Counted from the first letter of the stretch, positions 16,603 through 24,992 are shown. The stretch is DNA of 64,000 bases from Curtobacterium sp. PhB115 (GCF_003752025.1 NZ_RJKR01000005.1:620001-684000); one strand, 5' to 3'. Program-made: numbers and translations. Notes: generated by a model from the letters alone, not told the origin.

Positions 16603-17937
16603 TCACACCGCCAGGTTCTCGCGGAGCGTCGCCCCGGGGTAGCGCGGGGCCAGGGCACCGCGTCCGCGGAGCTCCGGGACGAGCAGCTCGCTCAGGTCGG
16701 CGAACCCGGTGGGCATGCCGAGCGGGCTCGACAGCATGTAGCCGCCACGGCCACCGGTCGCCGCGAAGTTCTCCTGGAGCGCGTCGGCCACCCCGGCGGC
16801 GTCACCGACGAGCATGTGGTCGAGCCCGGTCGCGGCCCGCCAGCCGTGGTCGAAGAACTCGTCGCGGTCCATCGTGTGGTCCTCGCCGAACTCGGCGACC
16901 AGGCTGCCGACCAGACCGGCGGGGCTCGCCTGGGCGGCGACGATCTCGTCGCGCAGGTCCCCGAGCCGGAAGGTCGCCGGCAACGTCGAGAAGTCGTAGC
17001 CCGCGTTGTGCGAGATGAACGTGCCGACCGCTTCACGGTTCCAGAACGACAGGAGCGAGTCACGGCGGGCCGCGGCCTCGGCGTCGGTCGCGCCGACGAT
17101 CACCTGGGTCGCCCAGAGGATCCCGACGCCGGACGGGTCCCGACCGGCGTCCGCGAGCGCGGCGTCGAGGGCGTTCCGGTGCCGGAGCTGCCCGGCGACG
17201 CTCGACCCGAACCCGAACACCAGGTCGGCGAAGGACGCGCTCGCGGCGATCCCCCGCGGCGAGTTGCCGGCCTGCACGACCACGGGGTGCCGTTGCGGGC
17301 TGGGGACGCTCGCGAGCGGCCCGCGGACCTTGAAGAAGCGTCCGTCGTGGTCGATGGGGTGCACCTTCGCGGGGTCGGCGAACCGTCCGGTCGCGCGGTC
17401 ACGGACGATGGCGTCCGGGGCGACGGAGTCCCAGAGCGCGCGGCACACGCCGATGAACTCCTCCATCCGTTCGTACCGCAGGTCGTGGTCGATCAGGTGG
17501 TCGGACCCGTAGTTCGCGGCGTCGGCACCCCGCGACGAGGCGACCACGTTGAAGGCCATCCGCCCGCCGGTGACGTGGTCGAGCGAGTTGAGCAACCGTG
17601 CGACGGAGAAGGGGTGCGTGAACGTCGACGAGTAGGTGAGCCCGAAGCCGATGTGGTCCGTGACCGTCGACATCGCGGCGATCACCGGCGACATGTCCTG
17701 CCGCGGCCACTGGATGCCCCACTCGACGGCCGGGTCGATGCTGCCGCGCCAGGTGCTCGGCACGCCGGAGCCGTCGCCGAAGAACAGCATGTCGACGCCC
17801 GCTCGCTCGGCGGTCCGTGCCACCTCCATGTACATCCGGACGTCGGGGAAGTCCTGACCGACCCAGCTGCCCGGGGCCGCCCAGCGTCCCTCGGTGTGCG
17901 TGAACGACAGGTCGTAGGCGATGTGCATGCCGCTCAT
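16603..17937 (-). CDS. LLM-class flavin monooxygenase, NtaA/SnaA/DszA type (candidate riboflavin lyase)
   Basis: A 444-residue FMNH2-dependent monooxygenase of the bacterial luciferase superfamily. The TIM barrel begins at MHIAYDLSFTH. Family features include FFGDGSG, the GFGLTYSSTFTHPFSVARLL stretch, SLDHVTGGRMAFNVVAS and VVVQAGNSPRG. The ATG at 17937 overlaps the hydrolase stop (ATGA). It sits with a riboflavin kinase domain and a flavin reductase, the same trio as RcaE, RcaA and RcaB in riboflavin breakdown, so a riboflavin lyase role is a fair hypothesis. Alternatives are oxidation of nitrilotriacetate-like, organosulfur or other heterocyclic substrates, as in related NtaA/DszA enzymes. 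Confidence 0.9.
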   Translation of the reverse strand: MSGMHIAYDLSFTHTEGRWAAPGSWVGQDFPDVRMYMEVARTAERAGVDMLFFGDGSGVPSTWRGSIDPAVEWGIQWPRQDMSPVIAAMSTVTDHIGFGLTYSSTFTHPFSVARLLNSLDHVTGGRMAFNVVASSRGADAANYGSDHLIDHDLRYERMEEFIGVCRALWDSVAPDAIVRDRATGRFADPAKVHPIDHDGRFFKVRGPLASVPSPQRHPVVVQAGNSPRGIAASASFADLVFGFGSSVAGQLRHRNALDAALADAGRDPSGVGILWATQVIVGATDAEAAARRDSLLSFWNREAVGTFISHNAGYDFSTLPATFRLGDLRDEIVAAQASPAGLVGSLVAEFGEDHTMDRDEFFDHGWRAATGLDHMLVGDAAGVADALQENFAATGGRGGYMLSSPLGMPTGFADLSELLVPELRGRGALAPRYPGATLRENLAV

Positions 17938-18704
17938 CGGGCACCCACCGCCGACGCCGGTGCGGAAGCCGCAGCTGCGCCCGGCGCAGCCTCCCCCGGC
18001 GCAGCTGCGCCCGGCCCAGCTGCGCGCCACAGTGCCACGGTCTCGTCGGCATCGGTCACGACGCCGACGTTGAGCTCGATCAGCGTGAGTGCGGCGTCGT
18101 GCACGTCGACGTCGTACGCGGCGGTGGCGTCCTGCGGGACGACCACGGGCCATCCGAGCTGCATCGCGTCCTGTGCGGTGGCGAAGACGCAGCACTCGGT
18201 CGTGAGCCCCACCACCGTGACCCAGCCGATCCCTGCGGCGGTGAGCCGGGCCTCCAGGTCGGTGCCCAGGAACCCGCTGTAGCCGCGCTTCACGACGCGG
18301 GTCTCACCGGGCGCCGGCGCGGTGCGGAACCACTGGGCGCCCTCGGTGCCGAGTCGGCACGGTTCGTCGTCCGGCATCGGACCGGCCGGGTCGCCGCCGC
18401 GCAGCCACGTGCTGGAGCGCCACGGAACCGCCGGGTCGCTGCCGAGCTCGACCCAGACGACGGGGACGCCCGATGCGCGGGCCTCGTCGACGAGCGCGCC
18501 GATGCGGGTGATCGCCGCGTCGACGGCGAGGGATGCGCGGTCGTCGAGTTCGTACGGGGCGATCCGCGCCGGCTCCCCGAAGTCGCGCTGCACGTCGACG
18601 ACGACGAGCGCCGGACGAGGAGCGACACCAGCGGGCGAACCGTCGCCAGCCGGACCGGACGCCACCAACCCGGCCAGCCGCGCGTCGCGGGCCACCCCGG
18701 TCAC
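17934..18704 (-). CDS. Isochorismatase-fold cysteine hydrolase (RutB-like)
   Basis: A 256-residue member of the isochorismatase/nicotinamidase superfamily. The catalytic triad is visible as Asp in VVDVQRDF, Lys in VVKRGYSGF and Cys in LTTECCVFATAQDA. The core of about 210 residues is followed by an Ala/Pro-rich tail encoded by a short DNA repeat (about 17944-18030). The GTG start overlaps the stop of the RutA-like gene (GTGA) and its stop overlaps the next start (ATGA). In the Rut pathway the RutB relative cleaves the ureidoacrylate made by RutA; the same order here suggests it acts on the product of the neighbouring monooxygenase. Confidence 0.9.
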   Translation of the reverse strand: MTGVARDARLAGLVASGPAGDGSPAGVAPRPALVVVDVQRDFGEPARIAPYELDDRASLAVDAAITRIGALVDEARASGVPVVWVELGSDPAVPWRSSTWLRGGDPAGPMPDDEPCRLGTEGAQWFRTAPAPGETRVVKRGYSGFLGTDLEARLTAAGIGWVTVVGLTTECCVFATAQDAMQLGWPVVVPQDATAAYDVDVHDAALTLIELNVGVVTDADETVALWRAAGPGAAAPGEAAPGAAAASAPASAVGAR

Positions 18705-19765
18705 CGGAGCACCGCCGCGTCGTGCTGGCGGAGTGCCGGCAGCACCGTCTCACCGAACAGCACCATGTCCTGGTCGTACTCGGGGAAGATCAGCATCAGG
18801 CCGTCGAGCTCTCCGCGGTCCACGATGTACTCGATGTGCTCCGTGACGGTGGCTGCCGAGCCCGCCACGTACGCCGTCTGGAACGCGTCCTCACCCGCGG
18901 CACCGTCCGCCCACGCCCGCGCCTGCTCGGCCGGGACACCCCAGGACGCGCGCATCGACGAGAGCGCCTCGCGGTCCACCCCGAGGCCCCACTCACGGAC
19001 CTTCCGCTGCGCGGCGGCGTCCGTCTCGTCCTGCACGACCGTGAGCATCGAGTAGGTCCGGCACTCCCGGCCCTCCGCGGCAGCACGGTCGTGCACGTCG
19101 CGGGACAGGTCGCGCATCTCGTCCAGGCTGTCCGCGGCGAGGAACGCACCGTCGGCGTACTTCGCCTGGAACGCCCGGGCCGCGTCGGACTTGCCGGCGC
19201 TGATGATCGTCGGCCGACTGGTGGGGTGCGGTCGGGACTCGCACGCGTCGAGGTCGAAGTACGGCGTGTGCATGGTGACGCTGTCCTCGCTCCACAGGCG
19301 GGTGACGGCCTCGGTCCAGAGCTCCGTCATCCGGTACCGGTCCGCGTGGCTGAGCGCCGCGTCCCAGATCCCGAACTGCTCGAACTCGGCCGCGTACGCG
19401 CCGTTGACGATGTTCATGCCGGCTCGTCCGCCGGAGATGTCCTGCAGCGTCGTGTACATCTTCGCCGCGACCGCCGGGTTGTGGACGTTCGCGTGCATCG
19501 TCGCCCAGATCTTGACGCGCTCGGTCGCCTCGGCGATCCCGGCCATCATCGTCATCGACTCCAGGGACCGGCCCCAGTGGTCGGTGGTGCCGCCGAAGCC
19601 GCGCCACTTCGCCATCGACATCACGAAGTCCAGGCCGATCGTCTCGGCGTGCAGCGCCGCGCGCTTGTTCCAGGCGTAGGTCGCCTCGGGGTGGGGCGCC
19701 GTGGTGGAGAGCATCCACCCGCCGTTGCCGATCGGGAGGAAGATCCCGTACTCCTTCGCGGGCAT
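18701..19765 (-). CDS. LLM-class flavin monooxygenase, RutA-like
   Basis: A 354-residue FMNH2/O2-dependent monooxygenase resembling pyrimidine monooxygenase RutA along its length. The shared signatures, compared from memory of RutA, are GIFLPIGNGGW, SMAKWRGFGG, ISGGRAGMNIVNG, EFEQFGIW and PTIISAGKSDAA. RutA opens the uracil ring between N3 and C4. The start is the ATG at 19765 with AAAGG about 10 nt upstream, 63 nt after the solute-binding protein gene. RutC, RutD and RutG are absent, so plain uracil use is unlikely. A uracil-like ring inside a larger molecule, such as lumichrome, is an attractive substrate but unproven. Confidence 0.9.
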   Translation of the reverse strand: MPAKEYGIFLPIGNGGWMLSTTAPHPEATYAWNKRAALHAETIGLDFVMSMAKWRGFGGTTDHWGRSLESMTMMAGIAEATERVKIWATMHANVHNPAVAAKMYTTLQDISGGRAGMNIVNGAYAAEFEQFGIWDAALSHADRYRMTELWTEAVTRLWSEDSVTMHTPYFDLDACESRPHPTSRPTIISAGKSDAARAFQAKYADGAFLAADSLDEMRDLSRDVHDRAAAEGRECRTYSMLTVVQDETDAAAQRKVREWGLGVDREALSSMRASWGVPAEQARAWADGAAGEDAFQTAYVAGSAATVTEHIEYIVDRGELDGLMLIFPEYDQDMVLFGETVLPALRQHDAAVLR

Positions 19766-19828
19766 CTCACGCCGCCTTTCTGGTCGTTGCGGAACGGTCG
19801 GCGACCGAACGGTCGGTGACGATGGCGC

Positions 19829-20986
19829 TCACGGTGCGGGCCACACGGTCTCGCCGTCCTTCGTGATGGCGTCGATGTACTCGTTCGTGAACCAGGCCTT
19901 CGCGTCGTCGGCGGTCACGGAGCTCTTGACGATGTCGAACTGGTGCAGCATGTCGACGAGCTTCGTCACGTTCTCGGGGTCGATCCCGCCGAGGGGCTGG
20001 TCGGGCGTGGGGTTGTCCGCGATGACCTTCGTCTCGGTGGTCCAGATCTTCGCGTTCTGCGCCTCGTCGTAGGTGGCACCGGAGAGCTTCGCGGCGTACC
20101 CGACGCACTGCTTCGTCTTGGCCTCGCTCGCGGAGCAGAAGTCGTAGGCGTGCAGGGCTGCGCGCAGGACGTCCTCGACCGCGGTCGGGTGCGCCTTCGC
20201 GAACGCGGGGTTCACGGCCATCGCGCCGATCGACGAGGGGATGTCGTAGTCGACGGGCTGCCACACGGTGACGTCGTCACCGGCGGCCTTCAGCAGGTTC
20301 GGCTCGTTCGACACGAACCCGGTCAGGGCCTCGAGGCCGTTCTGCTTGCGCGGCAGGACAGAGGGGTCGTAGCCCTCCTTCACCAGCTTCAGGGAGTCCC
20401 AGTCGACGCCGGCCTTGACCATCATCGCCTGCACCGACGCGGGGACGTAGCCCTTGTGGCCGACGACCTTCCCGTCGAGCTGCGGCAGCTTCGTGATGTC
20501 GTCGTTCGTCATCAGGACGTCGAGGCCGGCGTTCGAGTAGGACGAGATCCCGGTGATGTCGATGCCGTTCGCGCGGGCCTGGATGAGGTCCTGCTCGGCG
20601 ACGGCGGACACGGTGGCCTGGCCGCTGGCGAGGAGCTTGGTGTTCTGCGCGGTGTCGCCGGAACCCGGCTTCAGGGTCACGTCGAGGCACAGGTCCTTGA
20701 AGTAGCCGAGCTCGTCGGCCGCGATGTACTCGAGGATCGACGCCGACGACTGGTACTGGTAGCCGGACAGGTACGTGATCTTGCCTGCGGCCTTGTTCTC
20801 CTTGCACCGCTCGGCCGAGATCGCGCTGCCCTCGGACGAGGTGGTGCCGGCACTCGAGCCGGTGCTGCAGCCGGTGAGCGCGAGGGCGACGACGGCGGTG
20901 GCGAGGGCCGCGAGGGCGGCCTTGGTGCGGTGCGGGGTGCGGGGCGTGGTGCGGGGCGTGGTGCGGGGCGTGCTGCGGTGCTGCAT
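19829..20986 (-). CDS. ABC transporter substrate-binding lipoprotein (NMT1/THI5-like)
   Basis: A 385-residue extracytoplasmic binding protein. The best start is the ATG at 20986 (AGGAG 5 nt upstream); a GTG two codons earlier overlaps that site. A basic N-terminus with TTPR repeats leads to a lipobox LTGC, so it is membrane-tethered. The mature part has the NMT1/THI5-like type 2 binding fold (YFKDLCLDVTLKPGSGD, LASGQATVSAVAEQDL, DITKLPQLDGKVVGHKGYVP). Relatives bind thiamine pyrimidines, riboflavin (RibY) or aromatic and sulfonate compounds. Its place at the head of a flavin-enzyme operon favours a flavin or other heterocycle, but the ligand is not readable from sequence. Confidence 0.9.
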   Translation of the reverse strand: MQHRSTPRTTPRTTPRTPHRTKAALAALATAVVALALTGCSTGSSAGTTSSEGSAISAERCKENKAAGKITYLSGYQYQSSASILEYIAADELGYFKDLCLDVTLKPGSGDTAQNTKLLASGQATVSAVAEQDLIQARANGIDITGISSYSNAGLDVLMTNDDITKLPQLDGKVVGHKGYVPASVQAMMVKAGVDWDSLKLVKEGYDPSVLPRKQNGLEALTGFVSNEPNLLKAAGDDVTVWQPVDYDIPSSIGAMAVNPAFAKAHPTAVEDVLRAALHAYDFCSASEAKTKQCVGYAAKLSGATYDEAQNAKIWTTETKVIADNPTPDQPLGGIDPENVTKLVDMLHQFDIVKSSVTADDAKAWFTNEYIDAITKDGETVWPAP

Positions 20987-21072
20987 GGTCACTCCTGTGG
21001 GAAGGGATGGGGCGGTGCAGGGCGGGTGCGGGTGCAGGTGGTGCGGGTGGGTCTGTGGGTCGCCTGACGTCG

Positions 21073-21117
21073 GCCTGGAGGCGCGGCTGGCGTCGCGCGG
21101 GCAGGCTCGCGCCGGCG
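21073..21117. repeat. Partial family A element (left arm only)
   Basis: GGCCTGGAGGCGCGG at 21073 matches the left arm of the dispersed hairpin family, but the closing GCCTCC arm is missing. It lies in the 185-nt gap between the ABC permease and the binding-protein gene, inside the presumed operon, where a full terminator would not be expected. Confidence 0.4.
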
Positions 21118-21171
21118 GGTGGTGCGGGACGGCCGCGGGGCGGCCGCGTGGTGCGGCCGGCCGACCGGGTG

Positions 21172-22014
21172 TCAGTCGTTCGCGGTGCGGTGCCAGTGCA
21201 GGACGCGCCGCTCGACGAGCGTGATGAGTGCGAGCAGGACCACGCCCATCACCGCGAGGATCGCGATGGCCGCGTAGACCACGGCGAGCTGGTTCATCGA
21301 CGACGCCGTGCTGATCACGGTGCCGAGGCCGCCGGTCGAACCAGAGGCGGACAGCTCCGCGACGACCGCGCCGATGATCGACAGCGGGAACACGATCCGG
21401 AGCGCCGCGAACACGAACGGCAACGCGTTCGGGACCCGCAGGTGCACGAGCATCTCGAACCGGGACGCATCGATCGTCTTGTAGACCTGCAGCACGGGCT
21501 GCGGGACGGACCGCAGGCCCGCGGCCGTGTTGATGAGGATCGGGAAGAAGCAGATCAGCGCGGTGATGACGAGCTTCGGCAGCGGCCCGAACCCGAACGC
21601 CACGACCAGGGCCGGGGCGATCGCGACGAGCGGCGTGACGTTCAGCACGATCGCGATCGGCATGACCGCGCGGCGGACGATCGGCAGCTCACTCGTCAGC
21701 ACGGCGAGGACGAAGGCCGCGACGAAGCCGATCGCGAGCCCGACGAGCGACTCGACCAGGGTGATGCCGGCGTTCTGTAGGTAGTAGGGCAGCTGCGTCG
21801 CGAGGGTCTCGCCCACGGCGGGGAGCGGTGGCAGCAGGTACGGCATCGTGCTCGCGCCGATCTGCCAGAGCACGGCGAGGACGGCGAGCAGGACGACCAG
21901 GGGCAGCCAGACGGACGGCCGGAGCCATCCCGGCACGGCCAGTCGAGCGGTGCGACGCTCGGCTTCGGCGGTGGTGGCGGTCGCCGCGGGCGTGGAGGTG
22001 GTGGTGGCGCTCAT
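21172..22014 (-). CDS. ABC transporter permease (SsuC/ThiX-like)
   Basis: A 280-residue inner-membrane permease of the BPD_transp_1 family with about six helices. The EAA-type cytoplasmic loop is at YKTIDASRFEMLVHLRVPNALPFVF. The ATG at 22014 has GAGGGA upstream and lies 13 nt after the ATPase stop. It forms an importer with the ATPase and the lipoprotein. Confidence 0.92.
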   Translation of the reverse strand: MSATTTSTPAATATTAEAERRTARLAVPGWLRPSVWLPLVVLLAVLAVLWQIGASTMPYLLPPLPAVGETLATQLPYYLQNAGITLVESLVGLAIGFVAAFVLAVLTSELPIVRRAVMPIAIVLNVTPLVAIAPALVVAFGFGPLPKLVITALICFFPILINTAAGLRSVPQPVLQVYKTIDASRFEMLVHLRVPNALPFVFAALRIVFPLSIIGAVVAELSASGSTGGLGTVISTASSMNQLAVVYAAIAILAVMGVVLLALITLVERRVLHWHRTAND

Positions 22015-22027
22015 GGTCCCGTCTCCC

Positions 22028-22855
22028 TCAGGCCGCATCGGTCATGCGCCAGGCGCTGTGCAGTCGGGTGCGGACGAGGTCCTCGTACTCGTGGAACCGT
22101 TGTTCCTCGAACAATCGCTGGTTCCGCGGGCGGGGCAGGTCGATGTCGATGACGTCGACGATCCGGCCGGGTCGCGGCGCCATCACGATCACGGTGTCCG
22201 ACATCCGGACGGCCTCGGACACCGAGTGCGTGACGAAGAGCACCGTCGTGCGCAGCTCGTCCCAGAGGTCGAGCAGCTGGTCCTGCAGGCTCTCGCGGGT
22301 GAACTCGTCGAGGGCGGAGAACGGCTCGTCCATCAGCAGCACGTCGGGGCGCAGGCCGAAGGCTCGCACGATCGCGGCGCGCTGCTGCATGCCGCCGGAC
22401 AGCTGCGCGGGGAGCTTGTCCATCGCTTCGCCGAGTCCCGCCATCCGCAGCAGCTCGCGCATGTCCGGACCGGTGCCCGTGACGCGCTCCTCGAGGTCGT
22501 CGATGGCGGCGCGACGTCGGCCGGCACCGGGGTTGACCCGGCCCGCGAGCGAGACGTTCTGCAGCACGGTGAGCCAGGGCAGCAGGGCGGGGGTCTGTGG
22601 CACGAGCCCGATGAGCTTCGCCGCGCACGCCTGGGCCGGCGTGACACCGTGCACCCGGACGTCACCGCGGTCGGCGGGCTCGAGTCCGGCCACCAGCCGG
22701 AGCAGCGTCGACTTGCCGCAGCCGCTCGGCCCGATGAGGGACACGAACTTCCCGGGCTCGATGGTCAGCTCGACGTCGTCGAGGGCCACCATGGCGCCCG
22801 GGCCGCTGCCGTACACCTTGCGCACCGCGTCCACGCGGACCGCTGATGTGGTCAT
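22028..22855 (-). CDS. ABC transporter ATP-binding protein (SsuB/ThiZ-like)
   Basis: A 275-residue ATPase with Walker A (GPSGCGKST), Q-loop (VPQTPALLPW), signature (LSGGMQQR), Walker B (VLLMDEPFSALD) and the switch His (THS). Of three possible ATGs I chose 22855, which follows GGAGG with 5-nt spacing. It is the first gene of the leftward operon 22855-14332. Inverted repeats lie upstream at 22971-23002. Confidence 0.92.
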   Translation of the reverse strand: MTTSAVRVDAVRKVYGSGPGAMVALDDVELTIEPGKFVSLIGPSGCGKSTLLRLVAGLEPADRGDVRVHGVTPAQACAAKLIGLVPQTPALLPWLTVLQNVSLAGRVNPGAGRRRAAIDDLEERVTGTGPDMRELLRMAGLGEAMDKLPAQLSGGMQQRAAIVRAFGLRPDVLLMDEPFSALDEFTRESLQDQLLDLWDELRTTVLFVTHSVSEAVRMSDTVIVMAPRPGRIVDVIDIDLPRPRNQRLFEEQRFHEYEDLVRTRLHSAWRMTDAA

Positions 22856-22970
22856 CCGTTCCTCCATACCGTCGGCGAGCACGCAGGCTCGGTCTCGTAT
22901 GGCGGAGAGCGTGCGTCGCGAGCTCGGGTTCGTCTGCGACGCGGAAATCCGCTGCTGATGACGAGGCTAG

Positions 22971-23002
22971 GACCCCCGTGTTACGGGGTCGGACCACATG
23001 TG
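22971..23002. promoter_or_regulatory. Inverted repeats upstream of the flavin-enzyme operon
   Basis: The near-palindrome GACCCCCGTGTTACGGGGTC (one extra C in the left arm) lies at 22971-22990 and CACATGTG at 22995-23002. Both are about 115-150 nt before the ATPase start, in the only sizeable gap before the operon. They are candidate operators. No regulator gene is adjacent, so control may come from elsewhere in the genome. Confidence 0.4.
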
Positions 23003-23044
23003 TTGCGAATGTGTGAACGGCTGCGCGGGTCGGGTCGGCGGGAC

Positions 23045-23458
23045 TCAGCGCGGCGACGGCACCGCGGTCTGGCCGTCCCACACGAGCACCTCGACGCCGA
23101 GGTCCGCCGCGGCCACCGCGACCCACCCCGCGAGCGCCCGCGCCGCGGGTTCGGCGACGACCAGCACAGCCCGCTCGACCCCGGGCACGGCGCGCTGCAG
23201 CCACAGCAGCTTGAAGAGGTCCGCCATCACCTTGTTCCGCCAGGCGGGCTTGTAGGCGCCCTGGTTGGCGACGAGCTGCACGACGACCCGATCGGCGTCG
23301 TCGATGCCCTCCACCTCGACGCGGGCACGGTCGAGGACCACGGTGCGGGGGCGGAGCACGAGTCCGAGTGCGTTCCCGGTGTCCTCGAGCATCCGGCGTT
23401 CGACGGAGTCGGGGGCGAACCGGCCCCACTCGGAGCGCACGGCGGGGACCTCGGTCAT
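23045..23458 (-). CDS. Conserved hypothetical protein
   Basis: A 137-residue cytosolic protein that I do not recognise. The chosen ATG at 23458 (MTEVPAVRSEWGRFAPDSVERRM) is supported by loss of plausible protein sequence upstream. Alternating strands and helices (RTVVLDRARVEV, DRVVVQLV, YKPAWRNKVMADLFKLLWLQ, AVLVVAEPAARAL, VEVLVWDG) recall small nuclease-like alpha/beta folds, but no catalytic motif is certain. It lies 28 nt after an SDR gene on the same strand. Confidence 0.6.
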   Translation of the reverse strand: MTEVPAVRSEWGRFAPDSVERRMLEDTGNALGLVLRPRTVVLDRARVEVEGIDDADRVVVQLVANQGAYKPAWRNKVMADLFKLLWLQRAVPGVERAVLVVAEPAARALAGWVAVAAADLGVEVLVWDGQTAVPSPR

Positions 23459-23486
23459 GTCGGAAGTGTAGGCGGCGCCGCCCGCG

Positions 23487-24245
23487 TCAGACGACCGACC
23501 ACCCGCCGTCGCTCGGCAGCACCGCACCGTTCACGTTCGCCGAGTCGTCGCTCAGCAGCCAGGTGATCGCGGCGGCGAGCTGCTCGGGCTGCGCGACCGG
23601 CGGGATCGCGACCTGCATGATCGGTCCGACGCGGCTCGCGGCGTACTCGCTGCGCATCGGCGCCTCGATGTTCGTGGCGACCGCACCGGGCGCGACGGCG
23701 TTGGCGCGGATGCCCTGCGGCCCGTGGAAGAACGCGACGCTCTTCGTGAACCCGGCGATCGCGTGCTTCGACGCCGTGTACGCGGCACCGGCGGCCGAGG
23801 CGCGGAGCGCGGCCTCCGACGCGACGTTCACCACGGCGCCCCGGCCGGCGGCGATCATGTGCGGCAGGACGGCGCGGGTGAGGCGCATCGGACCGGTGAC
23901 GTTCACGCTGAAGACCCGGTCCCAGGTGGCGTCGTCGACCTCGCTCGGCGGCAGGAAGGCGTCCATGATGCCGGCGACGTTGGCGAGCCCGTCGATGCGC
24001 TCCCCCGCGGCGGCGATCAGCGCGTCGATGGTCTCGGTCGCGGCGACGTCGCCGACGACGGTCTCGACCTCGAGCCCCTCGAGTTCCGTCCGGAGCGCGT
24101 CGAGGCGTTCGGCGACGACGTCGGTCGCGATGACCCGGCCGCCCTCGTTCGCGATGCGCGTCGCCGTGGCGCGTCCGATGCCGGAACCCGCCCCGGTGAC
24201 GATGATGGTCCTGCCGGTGAACCGTCCGGCGGTGGTGTCGGTCAT
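23487..24245 (-). CDS. Short-chain dehydrogenase/reductase
   Basis: A 252-residue classical SDR with TGAGSGIG, a VAGI-type NNAG variant, the catalytic Ser (NVASEAA) and YTASK. It probably oxidises or reduces an alcohol/ketone with NAD(H). The ATG has GAGGAG upstream. It diverges from a TetR gene at 24314, with short palindromes in the 68-nt gap, so it is a likely regulatory target. The hypothetical gene at 23045 may be co-transcribed. Confidence 0.9.
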   Translation of the reverse strand: MTDTTAGRFTGRTIIVTGAGSGIGRATATRIANEGGRVIATDVVAERLDALRTELEGLEVETVVGDVAATETIDALIAAAGERIDGLANVAGIMDAFLPPSEVDDATWDRVFSVNVTGPMRLTRAVLPHMIAAGRGAVVNVASEAALRASAAGAAYTASKHAIAGFTKSVAFFHGPQGIRANAVAPGAVATNIEAPMRSEYAASRVGPIMQVAIPPVAQPEQLAAAITWLLSDDSANVNGAVLPSDGGWSVV

Positions 24246-24253
24246 GTCGTCTC

Positions 24254-24301
24254 CTCACTGAGAGGCGCTCGCTGCGCCACGATGGTTATAGCACTCAGTG
24301 C
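24254..24301. promoter_or_regulatory. TetR operator region (CTCACTGAG and GCACTCAGTGC)
   Basis: Two short palindromes flank the divergent promoters: CTCACTGAG at 24254-24262, next to the SDR ribosome-binding site, and GCACTCAGTGC at 24291-24301, directly after a TTATAG -10-like box. Both share ACTSAG and are candidate sites for the adjacent TetR protein. Confidence 0.6.
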
Positions 24302-24313
24302 CGAAAGGACTCC

Positions 24314-24907
24314 ATGAGCTCGACGAGCGACCGGCCGACGGGCGATCGACTGACGGGACGCCCGCGCACGATCGACCCGGACGCCGTCTCCCTCGTGGCG
24401 CTCCGGCTCTTCGACGAGCGCGGGTTCGACACGGTGTCGATGGACGACGTCGCCGCGGCCGCCGGGGTGAGCCGCCGGTCGCTGTTCCGGCTGTTCCCGA
24501 ACAAGGCGGCACTCGTCTGGGGTGGCCTCGACGACTTCGCGGCTCGGTTCAGGGCCGCGCTGCACGACAGCCCGGCCGACGAGGCTTCCTCGACCGCACT
24601 GCGCGCCGCCTACCGGATCGGCGCCACGTTCCCGGACGACGCGGTCGAGGTCACCCGGCACCGCCTCCGCGTCATCCGCGCGAACCCCTCGCTCGAACAC
24701 GTCGGAGCGGCCACCGTCACGTCCCTGACCGACGAGATCGTGCGCTTCGTCGCGGAGCGCGACGGTGCCACCCCCGACGACCTCGCGGTGTCGGTCCGAG
24801 CGCACGCCCTGGCGGCCGCGGCGAGCGCGGCCCTGACCTGGTGGGCGCTGCACGGCGACGGCCGTCCGGAGGACGTCGTGGAACGGGCGCTCGGCCTGCT
24901 CGGCTGA
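24314..24907 (+). CDS. TetR family regulator paired with the SDR at 23487
   Basis: A 197-residue repressor. The helix-turn-helix (VSLVALRLFDERGFDT, MDDVAAAAGVSRRSLFRLFPNK) resembles the MftR/acyl-ligand branch of TetR proteins. The start is the ATG at 24314 after AAAGGA. A family A hairpin follows at 24935-24976. It is divergent from the SDR and probably controls it. Confidence 0.9.
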   Translation: MSSTSDRPTGDRLTGRPRTIDPDAVSLVALRLFDERGFDTVSMDDVAAAAGVSRRSLFRLFPNKAALVWGGLDDFAARFRAALHDSPADEASSTALRAAYRIGATFPDDAVEVTRHRLRVIRANPSLEHVGAATVTSLTDEIVRFVAERDGATPDDLAVSVRAHALAAAASAALTWWALHGDGRPEDVVERALGLLG

Positions 24908-24934
24908 CCCGCGTTCTGGAGACGACAGGGAGTC

Positions 24935-24976
24935 GGACTGGAGGCGCGGGGCGGCGCCGACCCGCGCCTCCCGTCC
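24935..24976. terminator. Family A hairpin between convergent genes
   Basis: GGACTGGAGGCGCGGG (24935-24950) pairs with CCCGCGCCTCCCGTCC (24961-24976), with one bulge and a 10-nt loop. It lies between the ends of the TetR gene and the aldo/keto reductase gene, as expected for a two-way terminator. Confidence 0.7.
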
Positions 24977-24992
24977 GCATCGTGGCCGGCCG

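Noticed and set aside
14850-17018. A 722-codon plus-strand frame rich in Arg, Gly and Asp
   Set aside because: Antisense to the MFS-riboflavin kinase fusion and the monooxygenase, whose motifs and tight junctions are clear on the minus strand.
14332-22855. A plain uracil-degradation (rut) operon
   Set aside because: RutA-, RutB- and RutF-like proteins are present, but RutC, RutD and the RutG permease are missing, while riboflavin kinase, a second monooxygenase and an ABC importer are added.
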